From the NCBI RefSeq assembly GCF_011386835.1, contig NC_088795.1, positions 118,375,434 through 118,439,433 on the forward strand: a stretch of 64,000 nt of DNA, given 5' to 3'. The notes under the pieces are model-generated. The model saw nothing but the letters and a program-made list of their open reading frames with translations, was not told where the DNA came from and did not search any database. Position 1 is the stretch's first letter. Every line of letters begins with the position of its first letter. A program made the position numbers and the translations under genes. This DNA is from Chrysemys picta bellii (Eukaryota; Chordata; Testudines; Emydidae). Of the stretch, positions 26,167 through 38,130 are shown one piece after another.

Positions 26167-26408
26167 ATTGTGACTACAAACTATTTAGATTTTCTTTTAA
26201 GGGGTATCATCTGTGTGTGTCACAGAAAACTTTGGCTAGGAACATTCACTTAAGGAGTGTTAATTATTACTAGTTAGAAATAATGGGTAAAATCCTGGCC
26301 TCATTCAAGTCAATGGGAGTTTTGCCATTGACTTCATTGGAGCCCATATTTCGCCCAAAAAGTTTGTATGACATTCACAAGATACAGAAGAGCTGGTACA
26401 CCAGACTC

Positions 26409-26575
26409 CAGGAGCGCCGCCAGCTTTTTTGCCACCCTAGGTCGCAGAAGGTCCCGCCCCCGAAATGCCGCCCCCAACCAGGGCGGCTGAAGATCCGGCC
26501 GCCGCAGTCGCCGCCCCCCAAATGTTAGCGCCCTAGGCAACCGCCTAGGTCGCCTAATGGGTTGCGCTGGCCCTG
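26409..26575. mobile_element. hAT-type MITE abutting a JAKMIP1 splice donor
   Basis: It is 167 bp, with CAGGAGCGCCGCCAGC at the left and GCGCTGGCCCTG at the right. Perfect 8-bp duplications CCAGACTC sit at 26401-26408 and 26576-26583. The right duplication covers positions +5 to +12 of the JAKMIP1 intron that begins at 26587, so the element starts at +13. It has no coding capacity. Confidence 0.88.
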
Positions 26576-26587
26576 CCAGACTCTCAC

Positions 26588-26647
26588 CTTTGGAGGTTTC
26601 AGACTTTTCCTTTTCGGTTTTTTTGGGCGTAACAACCGTTCTCGTTC
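26588..26647 (-). CDS. JAKMIP1: JAKMIP1 micro-exon (20 codons)
   Basis: This is a 60-nt exon, found only by reading the minus strand. It encodes ERERLLRPKKPKRKSLKPPK, a strongly basic linker (10 of 20 residues are Lys or Arg). The acceptor is TTTACTCTAG|GAACGA and the donor CCAAAG|GTGAGAG; the phase is 0/0. The human counterpart has the same ERERLLR...KSLKPPK frame. A hAT-type MITE begins at intron position +13, and its 8-bp target duplication covers +5 to +12, so the splice donor was narrowly spared. The small, symmetric, basic exon could be skipped without frame change. Confidence 0.88.
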
Positions 26648-28489
26648 CTAGAGTAAAAAAGAAGATTTTACTTCTTTAACATGTATTTGGATTACACGTG
26701 ACAAAAGGAAACATCATTAAATGTTTTCTTAAAGCATGAGGCAAAGTTACAAACATAAAGACTTCTTGTAATATTTAAACAGGAAAATTCCCTTGAATGT
26801 TTTTCCTTTGAAGCCCAGCAACATATTCCACAGGTTTATCTTGAAATTGGCAGATAAAGTTTTGTAAAATACTGGGCACAGGTTTCTGACAGTTCTTTTT
26901 TCTCTGAAGATTATGGAAATATAGCAACACCCATCGGGAGGCAAGAATGTGCCCCGCTCTTCTCAGGCTGAAGATCAATAGCAAAGGCTAGCTCAGCTCT
27001 ATTAAACCTATATCACTCTGTCACATACATTCTGACACAGAACCACATATGAAGATATTTTTTGATTGCTGCCTTTTTTTTTTTAAATAAAAAAGGAGCA
27101 CACAATGTAGGTTACTCAGCCTCCTAAGGGCAGAAGTGCTAAGAAGATAAGGCACTGACTATTCACACTTACAGGACTCAGTTCTGAATACAAATTAGGA
27201 AATTCAAGCACAAGTTTGTTGGCTTCTGATCCCAGTTCTCTTGTGCCTTTCTTTTAGCATCAGCTTCAAAGAAGATTGTAACAAATCTATGTTGTAACAT
27301 AAGAAGGTCACAAATATACCTAGGACTTTTAGATCTTGTGATCATTCAGCCAAAGAATACTGACTTGACCTTCAGAGGGGGTAGCAGGAGAAGGTAACAG
27401 AAGCAGAAAGAGACAAGAAGAGGGAGGAAGGAAAAGATAACAGGTAGGTCCTCCCTCCTAACTTTTTTTTTAATCCTCTTTTACTCTGCTAACCCCCCTG
27501 CTTTACCCTAATTCTATTATCCTTTCCAGCTTTACTCTCATCTACCAATTTCTGTGTCCTTCCCTGTGATTCTTCTAGTTTTAAAAGGATTATAATGATT
27601 TTAGGTTTCTAACTCTAATTGCTGCTAAAACAGCTGTCTCTCATCTGCCAATATTGAACTACATCCTGCTGGAATACTCAAGTGAGGGCTTCTTCTTAGT
27701 AATTCAATCCAGAAAGTGGAAGAATAGTAAACTACCAATGGTACAATGCTTGTTTTGAAATGGTGAAGTAATCCATCTCTGCCAGCACACTGCTCCAGAG
27801 GAGAAAATTTGGGAATGTACACAGCAATTCAAAATAATGATGGTAACTTAAATAGCACCTTTAATTCAGGTGGTTCTTCAAAGTATTTTAGAACTTTTAT
27901 GGGAACCCCTTCATCTTCACCTAAATGCGACAGCTTCTGGGGTGAAATGCAGCAGGTATTTCATGTTGCACAGCAACACAACAGTTTAGAGTTGGAAGTG
28001 AAAAATACATCTGGGGGAGTTTTAGGTGCAGTCACCCGCATCGGAATCTGGCCAAGACACAGATATTACAGCTTCCTTTCCTGCAAACAGTACTGTAAGC
28101 ACTTTGACCATGAGTGGTCAAGATCTCAGTTTCATGTCTTACTTCCCCAATACCACTAATGATCACTAATGATGCAATCAAGAGCACCACTTGCTGAATC
28201 TTCAACATCATTTTCTACAGTACCTTAGAAATCAACTTTTCAGGTACTCCCCAGGCAAGCCTGAGTTATGAGATCACAAGTTGGTATGGCTGAAATAAGA
28301 CCATAGATGCTCTACGGAAACTCATAAATTTACTACAAAGGGAATAACTGAAGTGCTGAAGAATTATTTTTCATGTCACTACAATGCCAGTTTTAACTGT
28401 ACTCAATTCAAATTAACTTGAATATTGCTCTCAAATGATAGGCTGAATGTAGGTTTATGCACGTGTGTACTGAACATGTTTAATATTAC
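26648..28489. other. JAKMIP1 intron, no further gene
   Basis: Intron between exons at 28490 and 26647. It holds purine-rich patches around 27380-27440 and no recognised transposon. Confidence 0.4.
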
Positions 28490-28630
28490 CACTGTGAGAT
28501 CATCAATAACATGCTGCTGCTCTATGACTTGCAGTCTCAGGAATTCCATTTCTTGTTCCTCTCGTGTGCTACTGAGATCGTTCAAGGAAGTGTGTCTCTT
28601 CAAAGTTGGCTGTGTGGATAACTTTTCTTT
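28490..28630 (-). CDS. JAKMIP1: JAKMIP1 internal exon 5 in window
   Basis: This is a 47-codon exon, phase 0/0. The acceptor is GATTTTTGCAG|AAAGAAAAG and the donor CTCACAGTG|GTAATAT. The peptide starts KEKLSTQPTLKRHTSLNDL and ends FLRLQVIEQQHVIDDLTV. The LKRHTSLNDLS segment is basic/serine-rich and a plausible phosphorylation linker between coiled coils (inference). The KRHTSLNDL wording separates JAKMIP1 from its paralogues. The donor (GTAATAT) departs from GTRAG at +5, a somewhat weak splice site. Confidence 0.92.
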
Positions 28631-29084
28631 CTGCAAAAATCAAGTTTATTATTATTAACACAACCAACTCTTAAACGTCTTCCTGCAGCATTAGGTAAAA
28701 CCCTCACCTCTGATACACTAACGTGATGCTTCAGAAATCTGCTCCAGCACAACGTAAGGTCCTTTTTCCACCAAGCAAATATTTACACTTTAAACACATA
28801 CAGAGTATATTCTACATCTCACTTGGACATCTAAAACTAGGATGGAGAAAGCACTCGTGAATATACTCTAGAGAACAATCCTGAAGAGGGTCTTTACCAT
28901 CTCTAGTTTATACAGGTCAAATTCAGCTCTGACATATAAATCCATGCAAAATCCCATGTAATGCCAAGGTTAATTTTAGCCCTCTATTTTATACCCTTTT
29001 ATACCCTTTACACATTAAAGCCACAATGATCCTTATTCTTAATCAATTTTGTTTAATAAATAATGACAAAGCAAATAAAAATAA

Positions 29085-29273
29085 CAGAGTCCTGTGGCAC
29101 CTTTAAGACTAACAGATGTATTGGAGCATAAGCTTTCATGGGTGAATACCCACTTCGTCAGACATATTCACCCACGAAAGCTTATGCTCCAATACATCTA
29201 TTAGTCTTAAAGGTGCCACAGGACTCTCTGTTGCTTTTTACAGATCCAGACTAACACGGCTACCCCTCTGATA
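29085..29273. mobile_element. Palindromic unit with hammerhead-type core and tail (Penelope-like?)
   Basis: Two inverted arms (about 29085-29160 and 29165-29235) share GGCACCTTTAAGACTAACAG, TATTGGAGCATAAGCTTTC and GGGTGAATA. The right arm lacks the ~16 bp that completes symmetry at the centre. A ~33-nt unpaired tail follows (CAGATCCAGACTAACACGGC ..., 29241-29273). A perfect 13-bp target duplication CAAATAAAAATAA flanks the whole (29072-29084, 29274-29286), so arms plus tail move as one unit. It lies in the 844-bp JAKMIP1 intron. Variable-length duplication, inverted repeats, short tail and hammerhead core are features of Penelope-like elements; the assignment is inference. Confidence 0.75.
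29124..29161 (-). ncRNA. Hammerhead ribozyme-type core
   Basis: On the minus strand, 29161-29155 reads CTGACGA (CUGANGA box). One extra A (29154) follows, then stem II GTGGGT/ACCCAT with loop ATTC, then GAAA (29137-29134). Stem III is AGC/GCT with loop TTAT, followed by C (29124) as the H17 cleavage residue. All invariant core bases are present. The extra A after the box is tolerated in at least one natural hammerhead (a chrysanthemum viroid). Stem I is not closed locally: its strand CAATACATCTGTTAGTC pairs with the opposite arm about 30 nt upstream of the box. Activity is therefore unproven. The core is in the sense of JAKMIP1 transcription. Confidence 0.55.
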
Positions 29274-29474
29274 CAAATAAAAATAAACACTCTGATTTTA
29301 GAATACTACCCACCACTAGAATATTGTATTTGACATTGACACCTTCACATGGCTTAGCTTCTGACATACCAGTATTTATCTGAGTAAGAGCCACACATTT
29401 GTTTTCAACTCTAAGCTACTAAGAGCAGCTGCTCTTACAAAGTAACCTCTGATACGTATGAGATAGTTGCTTAC

Positions 29475-29621
29475 CATTTCTGCATTTTCCCTTGTGAGAT
29501 TTTTAATTTTTTCTTCCATCCTCTGGATACACTGCAACATGTCCTCATTCTTTTTGGTCATCCTCTTGTTTTTCTCTACAAGGGGCTTCAGCTGACCTTC
29601 GGTCTCCCGAGAACGTTTCAG
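29475..29621 (-). CDS. JAKMIP1: JAKMIP1 internal exon 4 in window
   Basis: This is a 49-codon coiled-coil exon, phase 0/0. The acceptor is CCTTTGCAG|CTGAAACGT and the donor GCAGAAATG|GTAAGC. The peptide starts LKRSRETEGQLKPLVEKNKR, includes KKNEDMLQCIQRMEEKIKN and ends LTRENAEM. It joins the preceding ...ADERNEL in frame. The intron downstream (29474-28631, 844 bp) contains the palindromic unit with the sense-strand hammerhead-type core. Confidence 0.93.
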
Positions 29622-30908
29622 CTGCAAAGGGGGAGGAACCCCAAAATGTCAGTTAATCATAATCTGGGCTACAATGACCTGAAAGGAGGAGAAACACTTG
29701 GGTTTTCAGTCTCCCTTCATTCATTCATAAAGACTATTTTTCCGCTTACACACCACTGCTGAACTAAACTGTATGCATCTAAAAACTTATAGCCTTTGCT
29801 TGTCACCAAAGTGAAACTAAAATGGAAGTCAACGCAGGTTTGAGTAAAAAAATCAATGGCAAGGATGCAGCACTCGCTATTAACAGAACTGAAAATACCC
29901 TCACTGCTAAGGCTGGTCTTTGCCATTATACATCATATTTTGTTGTTGGGAAGCACACAGATTTATATAATTTATCTCTTGATAAACTGTAAATCTTATG
30001 CATGTGCTTCCAGTGAGTTATTAGCCCTTTTCCTAGAAAAGGGAAAATAATAGTTACCTTTCACCCATTTAAATATCCTTTATTAGAAATATACCACACT
30101 CCCTTATTTTAAGGAAATTATACCTAATGTGTAATTAGCACAATCAGGGAGTCAGCCAGAGGGCACAGATTCAATCTCAGAGTTCTGCTGACATTTTCAG
30201 CTGCTCAATTTTGTTCCCCTATTTTTATGATGTCAGACAATCATCTCAAGTAAATTACTGCCCTTTCCCCAATTTGTGATATTCAGTATTTTACTAGTTT
30301 TATCTCCATAGTCCTTGAACTGTTCTGTTTCCCTATTTTTATAATCAAAAAGACTTTAATATGCACTGGGCTTTAACTGAAACTTCAGGAAGATAACATT
30401 TTTCTTAAAGATTTGTTTCATCTTGGAAAGGATATACATTTTTGTCATAAGAATTCAAGTACAGCAGTTTACAACGTGCCTCTTCATATGGCAAAGCCTG
30501 CTTTACTTTTTTAAAAAAATATTAGTGATGCCTTCACTTCAGGCATCCAGAAGAATATTTGATTGAGTTATACATGCCCCACATCCTACTTTAATGTAAT
30601 AGGCCCCAAAGATTTCAGTCTGCAGTATTTTAGCATTTCTTAAGGGTGTGAAGGAAGGTAAATAGCACGTTCAGGGAAGCGATCCAGTTACTAAACCTTT
30701 TCCTCCCAATAGCACACCAGATAAAAGAAGAGCTAGAGCAAAAAACAGTAAGATAGTCAAGAGCACAAAGGATATTCAGTATCGAAGAGTAATATTAGGA
30801 AAATTACTTACAGCAAAACACCACCTTACCCAGGTCAGCCACGCCTGCCCTTATGCTAAGGATTATGCCATTAAGGATCATGCAATATGATCCTAAAAAT
30901 ACTTCAAG
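29622..30908. other. JAKMIP1 intron, no gene seen
   Basis: Intron upstream of the exon at 29475-29621. No repeat family was recognised before the MITE at 30909. Confidence 0.4.
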
Positions 30909-31038
30909 GGTGCTAGGAACAATTTGTATAGTGGGGGTGCTGAGAGCCACTGAACCAAACTGTGAACCCTGTATATGATGGAAAACGCTTCAAGCCAGAG
31001 GGTATGGCAGCACCCCCAGTACTCCTAGTTCCAGCACC
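30909..31038. mobile_element. 130-bp MITE, copy 1
   Basis: Inverted ends GGTGCTAGGAAC... and ...AGTTCCAGCACC. The body (ACAATTTGTATAGTGGGGG; CTGTGAACCCTGTATATGAT; CGCTTCAAGCCAGAGGG) is shared with the copy at 34830-34958. The class is not determined. Confidence 0.7.
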
Positions 31039-31291
31039 TATGAAAGAATATAGGAAATTATTTGAAGAGAAAAGCTATAGGAGAAGGGCATGATATTTTT
31101 CTCACTTACTCCAGTTTTTATACTAGGGTAGTGCCATTAATAGCATTAGTCCTGATTTGCACCAACACTAAAGTGTCTAGTTTCTTTAAGCAGCCTATTG
31201 ATTATCCTTAATGAAGAAGCAGAAGACAAGGAATTCATCACTGCTCTGTTCCAATATGTATTCTTTTAGAATATGTATAAGAAATGGCTAT

Positions 31292-31564
31292 TTACTGTAA
31301 TTGTGATTCTTCGAGAAGTAGATGTGCATGTGTCCAGTGCGCCAGAGGAAGAGATTTTTGCCTAGCAGTACCCGTAGAGGGGCAGTGCTCGCGCCTCATG
31401 GCTGTGGCCCCTCCTCTGGCTATATGAGGCACTGCCCCAACCCCCCTCAGTTCCTTTGCACAGATGTCCATGAGAGGAGACTCCAATGCAGAGGGGACAG
31501 TGAGTGGGTCATGGAATACACGTCTGCATCACATCTTAAAGAACCACAATTACAGTAAGTAACC
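31292..31564. repeat. Segment bounded by inverted repeats
   Basis: TTTACTGTAATTGTGATTCTT at the left is mirrored by AAAGAACCACAATTACAGTAA at the right (about 20 bp, one or two mismatches). The left inner side GAAGTAGATGTGCATGTG and the right side ATACACGTCTGCATCACATC are also loosely inverted. It may be the terminal/inverted-repeat region of the adjoining DIRS-like element or a separate MITE. Confidence 0.5.
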
Positions 31565-34085
31565 ATTTCTTCTTCTTTGAGTAGATACAGAGATGTATTC
31601 CACTTAGGTGATTCACAAGCAGTACCCCAATCCAGAGATGGGGCTCAGAGTCTACTGGAACAGGGATTGCAGGACTGCCCTTCCAAGGCCTGGGTCCACA
31701 TCTCTCTGGAGTCACCCTTCAGTAACCAGTCATTGAGGTATGAGTGGATTCCTTCGCTCCGGAGATATGCCACGACCAATGCCATGCATTTGGTGAAGAC
31801 TCGGAGGGGGAAGAAGAGAGATCAAATGGGAGAACCGTGTACTGAAAGCAGCATTCTACCACAAAACAAAGACATTTTCATGTGGCAATTCTGCTGAGTC
31901 ACAGGAAGTAGGCACCTGAAGGACCAGAGCAGTGAACCAGTCATTCTGAGACAGTGCTGGGAGGATAGCCAGAAGAGTAACCATGCAGAATCTCAGGTAC
32001 TTGATGAATTTGTTGAGGCCATGAAGGTCAAGAATGGGTCTCATCCTGCCCTTGGATTTTGGTATCAGGAAGTACTGGGAGGAGAAGCTGGGGCCCCAGT
32101 GTTCCTGCAGGAGCTCCTCCACTACTTCCAATGTTAGCACAGAGTTGACCTATTTGATGAGCAGCGTCTTGTGAGAGGGGTCCTTGAAGAAAGACAGTGT
32201 GGGTGTGGGTGTGGGTGGGAAGGGGCATGGAGAAGAACTGGACTGGATTGCTAGGATCCAGCTGTCGGAAGTAATCAAATCCCAAGCATTGTAAAAACAG
32301 GCCAGCCTGTTCCCAAAGCCATAGGGGGGATAAAGAGAGTGGAGTAACGACTGGACCAGTGCTCTGGACTAAGGAGTCAAAATGGGTGCTTAGCAGGCCT
32401 GAACCTGACTGCTTTCTCTTTCTCTTTATCCCTCTTTGTAGGGTAGTCCCACTGTTTCAGGGGGGAAGGTTGAGCAAAAGGAATGCTGCAGGCAGTATTG
32501 CTGCTGTACCCCATAATGGTATCTTTGCACAGAAGGCATGTACACTCCCAAGGCCTCAAGGTAGCCTTGGAATCCTTAAAGAAATGCAAAGTAACATCAG
32601 TCTTATCCAAGAACAAGACCTGGTTGTCAAAGGGCAAGTCTTCAATGGCTTGCGGGACGTCCAAAGTGATCCCACAGTTTTGAAACCAGGAAGCCCTCCT
32701 CATAGTTACCACTGAGGCCATCACTCTGGCCCAGGTGTCCGCAAAGTCAAGGGTGGACTTCAGAGTCATTTTGCTGCAAAGCAGCCTCCACAACAAACTC
32801 CTGAAATTCCTCATGCTAGACGTCAGGGCAGGCAACTGGTCCTCAGATTTAGATATGGCTGACCAATTGAGGAAATTATACTTGGACAGCAAAGCTTGTT
32901 GATTCATGATCCTCATCTGAAGGGACAAGGAGGTATAGATCTTTCTGCCCAGAAATTCCAACTGCTTGGAGTTTCTGTCCTTGGGGGTAGATGTGAACCT
33001 ATCCTGCTGGGCCCTGACATTTACTACCATTACAACCAGGGAATTCATGACTGAGTGGAAATAGAACCCTTCAAATTCCTGCATAGGAACAAAATAGTGC
33101 TTTTCCATGCACTTAACCACTGGTGGTACTGAAGCGGTGAACTCACACCAGCTCAAGGGGTTCATCTTTAATCAGGAGGGCCACTCTCCCAGGGACAGCA
33201 GGCTGCAAAATGTCTAGCAGTTTGAGTGTGTTCTCCTGAAGAAACTTCACATGGATGCTGAGGGATGAGACTATGTGGCATAAAAGATCCTGGTACGCTT
33301 TAAAGTCCACAACTGGCTCTTGCTCCCAGGAAGAAGTACCCAGGAGGGAGGACTCTGGTGGCTCTGCAGGGAAGAAGACAATCAATGCTTGGGCTTTTGG
33401 CTAATGCGCAGTCACCCCCATCAACCTGGCAGGTGACTTTGGCTTAGATCGGGACAAGGAGCAGGATCTCCGCAAGCAAGTAGTAACCCACTGAGTCCAA
33501 GGAGGCCACTAATATGGGGAGAACATTGGTGGTCAGTAGGGGCCGGGCCAGGGACCTCTGCCCCAGCCATGGGGCATGTGCCAACCCTGGTCCATATTGA
33601 TCCACTGGCCCTTGGAGCTTGTCAGGGGATGCGAAGTGGGAAGATGATGACCCTGACTGGGATTCATGAGAACCCTGCGATCTTGGGGCCAAGGCAGAGT
33701 GATGCCCGAGGGAGCCAATAGGCAGTCCAATTCATCTGACGTCCAGAATGAGGCAGGAATTGGTGCCCCCTCATGATGGAGGTACCATTGGTACTGAGCA
33801 TGCTGGTGCCACAGACAGTTGGAGTCTCGGTGCAAACAGCAGTACCAAAGCACTCAAGTGGGTCACGGGGGGAGAAAGCCACCGTGGGAGCCTCTGCAGC
33901 GTCATATGCAGCAGGGCTGAAGAGGGTCCCCCATACCAACACACATGAGGATTCAGTGGCTCGCTCCATCAGAGGGGCTACAGATTTTCCCTGCCTCTGG
34001 CACTTCAAAGATATATCTACTATGACAGAGCCAAAACAAAACTGGCACCATTGCTTGAAAACAGAATGACCAGTCACTGGGGGAA
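31565..34085 (-). mobile_element. DIRS-like retrotransposon, degraded
   Basis: The minus strand, read downward, first gives a gag-like region. An open frame at 33165-32377 includes EKHYFVPMQEFEGFYFH, STPKDRNSKQLEFLGRKIY, SLQMRIMNQQALLSKYNF and IEDLPFDNQVLFLDKTD, the DIRS-type gag pattern. The reverse transcriptase follows (32140-31856: SQYFLIPKSKGRMRPILDL, HGLNKFIKYLRF). A downstream frame has FTKCMALVVAYLRSEGI and catalytic YLND (31729-31740) in place of YLDD. Frameshifts separate all blocks. No tyrosine recombinase domain was found, so the 3' part is lost or rearranged. The 5' limit is set by the MITE at 34089. Confidence 0.75.
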
Positions 34086-34088
34086 AGA

Positions 34089-34260
34089 CAGGGCCGCCCA
34101 GGGGAGAGGGGGGAAGCAAGTGGGGCAATTTGCCCCAGGCCCCGGGCCCTGCAGGGGCCCCCATGAGAATATAGTATTCTATAGTATTGCAACTTTTTTT
34201 ATGGAAGGGGCCCCCGAAATTGCTTTGCCCCAGGCCCCCTGAATCCTCTGGGCGGCCCTG
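34089..34260. mobile_element. hAT-type MITE, copy 1
   Basis: Inverted ends CAGGGCCGCCCAGGGG and CCTCTGGGCGGCCCTG. The 8-bp duplications GGGAAAGA (34081-34088) and GAGAAAGA (34261-34268) differ at one base. The centre ATAGTATTCTATAGTATTGC is shared with the fragment at 53976-54087. Confidence 0.8.
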
Positions 34261-34414
34261 GAGAAAGAAAAAAAAGAGTACTGGATTTTACTAGATAATA
34301 TTTTAGGTATGGTAGGTAAGTTAGTCTTTGAGGACAGGTATTTCGTTACTCAAGAATAAATAAAGGAAGACAAAACCTTCATATTGTTTCACAAATGAAC
34401 TCTTCTGAAGTTTT

Positions 34415-34604
34415 CATAGAATCAAAGAATATCAGGGTTGGAAGGGACCTCAGGAGGTCATCTAGTCCAACCCTCTGCTCAAAGCAGGACCAATCCCCAC
34501 ACAGATTTTTGCCCCAGATCCCTAAATGGCCCCCTCAAGGATTGAACTCTCAACCCTGGGTTTAGCAGGCCAATGCTCAAACCCCTGAGCTATCCCTCCC
34601 CCTA
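34415..34604 (-). mobile_element. tRNA-derived SINE with CR1 tail
   Basis: On the minus strand the head carries box A TAGCTCAGGGGT (34592-34581) and box B GAGTTCAATCC (34549-34539), 31 nt apart. A linker AAAATCTGTGTGGGGATTGG follows, then the CR1 3' end (GGTTGGACTAGATGACCTCC ... GATATTCTTTGATTCTATGA). This is the turtle Pol III SINE design that borrows CR1 machinery through a shared 3' end; CR1 partners with the same end are at 41240 and 58783. It is not a tRNA gene, since the acceptor stem is absent. Confidence 0.92.
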
Positions 34605-34829
34605 TGTAAATTAAGTCAAGGTATCATAGCTCAATTAAGTCCATTCATCACAAAGCAGAGCCTTTCAATACCAAAACAATAGCCTAAAACTGATAAACCA
34701 GTAAGGTGATTTGAAAACCTCGTACAATATCCACACCAGTCAAATACTGTACAAATCACATGAAGAGCATGTTACATTTACGATGCCAGAAACCAGGTGT
34801 CAATTTAGAAACAAACACACAGCTCCAGT

Positions 34830-34958
34830 GGTGTTGGAACAATTTGTATAGCAGGGATGCTGAGAGCCATTGAACAAAACTGTAAACCCTGTATATAATG
34901 GAAACCACTTCAAGCCACGGGGTGCTGCAGCACCCTCCGCACCCCTGGTTCCTGTACC
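34830..34958. mobile_element. 130-bp MITE, copy 2
   Basis: Same family and orientation as 30909-31038: GGTGTTGGAACAATTTGTAT at the left, CTGTAAACCCTGTATATAAT in the centre, and GGTTCCTGTACC at the right. Confidence 0.7.
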
Positions 34959-36495
<1,537 letters not shown>

Positions 36496-37282
36496 TCATT
36501 TACTACACAGAAACATGTACTTAGATTATAGCAGGCAGAGTTTGCATTCAGTGTATGCATACACCATGAATACTGTAGAGAATATCTATAGGCATTTGTA
36601 TCATTGACTGGAAAATATTTTTAATATTTACATGACCTGTTACAAATATTTCTTATAAGAGTCACATGGTTGTACAAGCTGAAAAAGGGCAAGCAGCCAA
36701 AAGGTTAACTCTAAGCTACAATATGTAAAAAATTAAAATTAAATCTTAAATTGTGTGTGTAAGACCTACTTCTAGTGTTCTTTGTACTAGCTATATCAGT
36801 CTCATGCCAGAATTAATAGTACAGCACAGAACATATTTATAAGATAGCACCTTACAGATTTGGAAAAGAATAAGTACAAATTCTCTTTTAATGTCTATTG
36901 TTGTTGTATAGAATAGTTCACATTCATAAAATAAATGTCTGAAGGAAACAAATGGTTCATCATTGCAACTGGAGAAACGCACTTAATCAGTCATCAATTA
37001 CAAGTAATAACCTCACATTGTGGCCACATTTACCAGTTTAAATGGTCTAAATTCAAATGTTTTAAAACATTCTTCAAAATTCAAGAGCCAAGTGAAGTTT
37101 TTAATACTCAAAAAAATGGAGTTACTTTTACCGCAACAATGCAACATACAGTGCTGTTACCAGTGCAATGCTCCTTTGGCAAGAATTAAACATAACTCAC
37201 AATTCCGTGTTTTCAGAGCATCTGGAAATGCTGTGAAAACAGATACAATAACTGACCTATGAAGACTATCTGCTTCTCTTAC

Positions 37283-37492
37283 CGGGCTTCCCATCATTTC
37301 AGTGATGTCCCCTATTCCAGCAGGAAGTTCCTTCTTGGGGCTACCATGGTACCGTTCTGCCTCCTTTACTTGGACAAGCTGTTCATCCAAAGCTTCTTTC
37401 TGAAGCAGCAGCTTTTGTGCATGGCCTGCCTGGACACCAAGATCTTTTTCCAAAGCCAAAATCACTCTGTCTTTGCCTTTTATCTCATCCAT
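37283..37492 (-). CDS. JAKMIP1: JAKMIP1 internal exon 2 in window
   Basis: This is a 70-codon exon, phase 0/0. The acceptor is CCCTTGCAG|ATGGATGAG and the donor AGCCCG|GTAAGAG. The peptide begins MDEIKGKDRVILALEKDLG, continues through AQKLLLQKEALDEQLVQVKEA and ends ITEMMGSP. It joins in frame to the upstream ...RDIRRL, reproducing the family's RRLMDEIKGKDR run, so the ATG at its 5' end is an internal Met and not a start. The C-terminal part, with proline, glycine and serine (SPKKELPAGIGD), is a break in the coiled coil. The following intron is only 835 bp. Confidence 0.93.
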
Positions 37493-37752
37493 CTGCAAGG
37501 GAACAGAGCAAGAGAGAAACTTCTGTAACATCTCCATGTCTTTACAACAGGCAGCAAACATACCCACAAAAGAAAGTTCTGCTCTCAAAACTACAGTGGC
37601 CACCTAATTGTGACTCTTTAAAATCAAGCTGCATCTACCTGAAATAAACATTCTTTTTCCTGCAGAAGACATCAGTCTTCCATTTGCTGAGGCCCCAATC
37701 CAATGCCCATTGAAATCAATGATTACTTCAATAGAGGTTGGAGTAGGCCCTA

Positions 37753-38130
37753 TGTAACAAAGTCCTGGGAACTAATAAATGAGCCAGCACTCTGATCACT
37801 TAGGCACCAATCAGTTCCCCTGGAAAAGGCTGATTGGGGATATGCAACTAATTAGCTGATCCGGCTAGTGAACTGATTAGCCAGCAGATGAGAAGTATAA
37901 AAGAAGACCCAGGAAGGCAGTGAGGGGGGAGGACCTAGGCTAGTTGAACCTAGTATGCACTGAGTTCTCAAGGAAGGGAGATGTCTGTTCCTGGTTGGTC
38001 CAGTAGGAAAGAGCCAGAAACCTTGCAAATACTTTGCTGCACAAGACTGTATTGGAGATGGGAATATAAATAAATTCATATAATTTGCCACCTACTGATG
38101 GAGTCTGAAAGGTTTCTGGGGCTTGTCCTA
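37753..38130 (+). mobile_element. Possible LTR fragment
   Basis: A block begins TGTAACAAAGTCCTGGG, has a TATA-like TATAAAAGAAG at about 37897, and an AATAAATTCA polyadenylation-like site at about 38068. Its organisation recalls the solo LTR at 20939. I could not find matching ends or a target duplication, so the 3' border is a guess. Confidence 0.35.

Noticed and set aside
31856..32140. Retrovirus or gypsy polymerase
   Set aside because: The RT wording (SQYFLIPKSKGRMRPILDL, HGLNKFIKYLRF) and the gag-like block fit DIRS elements better; no protease or integrase was seen.
37490..37492. ATG at the start of the exon as JAKMIP1 initiator
   Set aside because: It directly follows a CAG acceptor and joins in frame to upstream RDIRRL codons; the family has an internal Met here.
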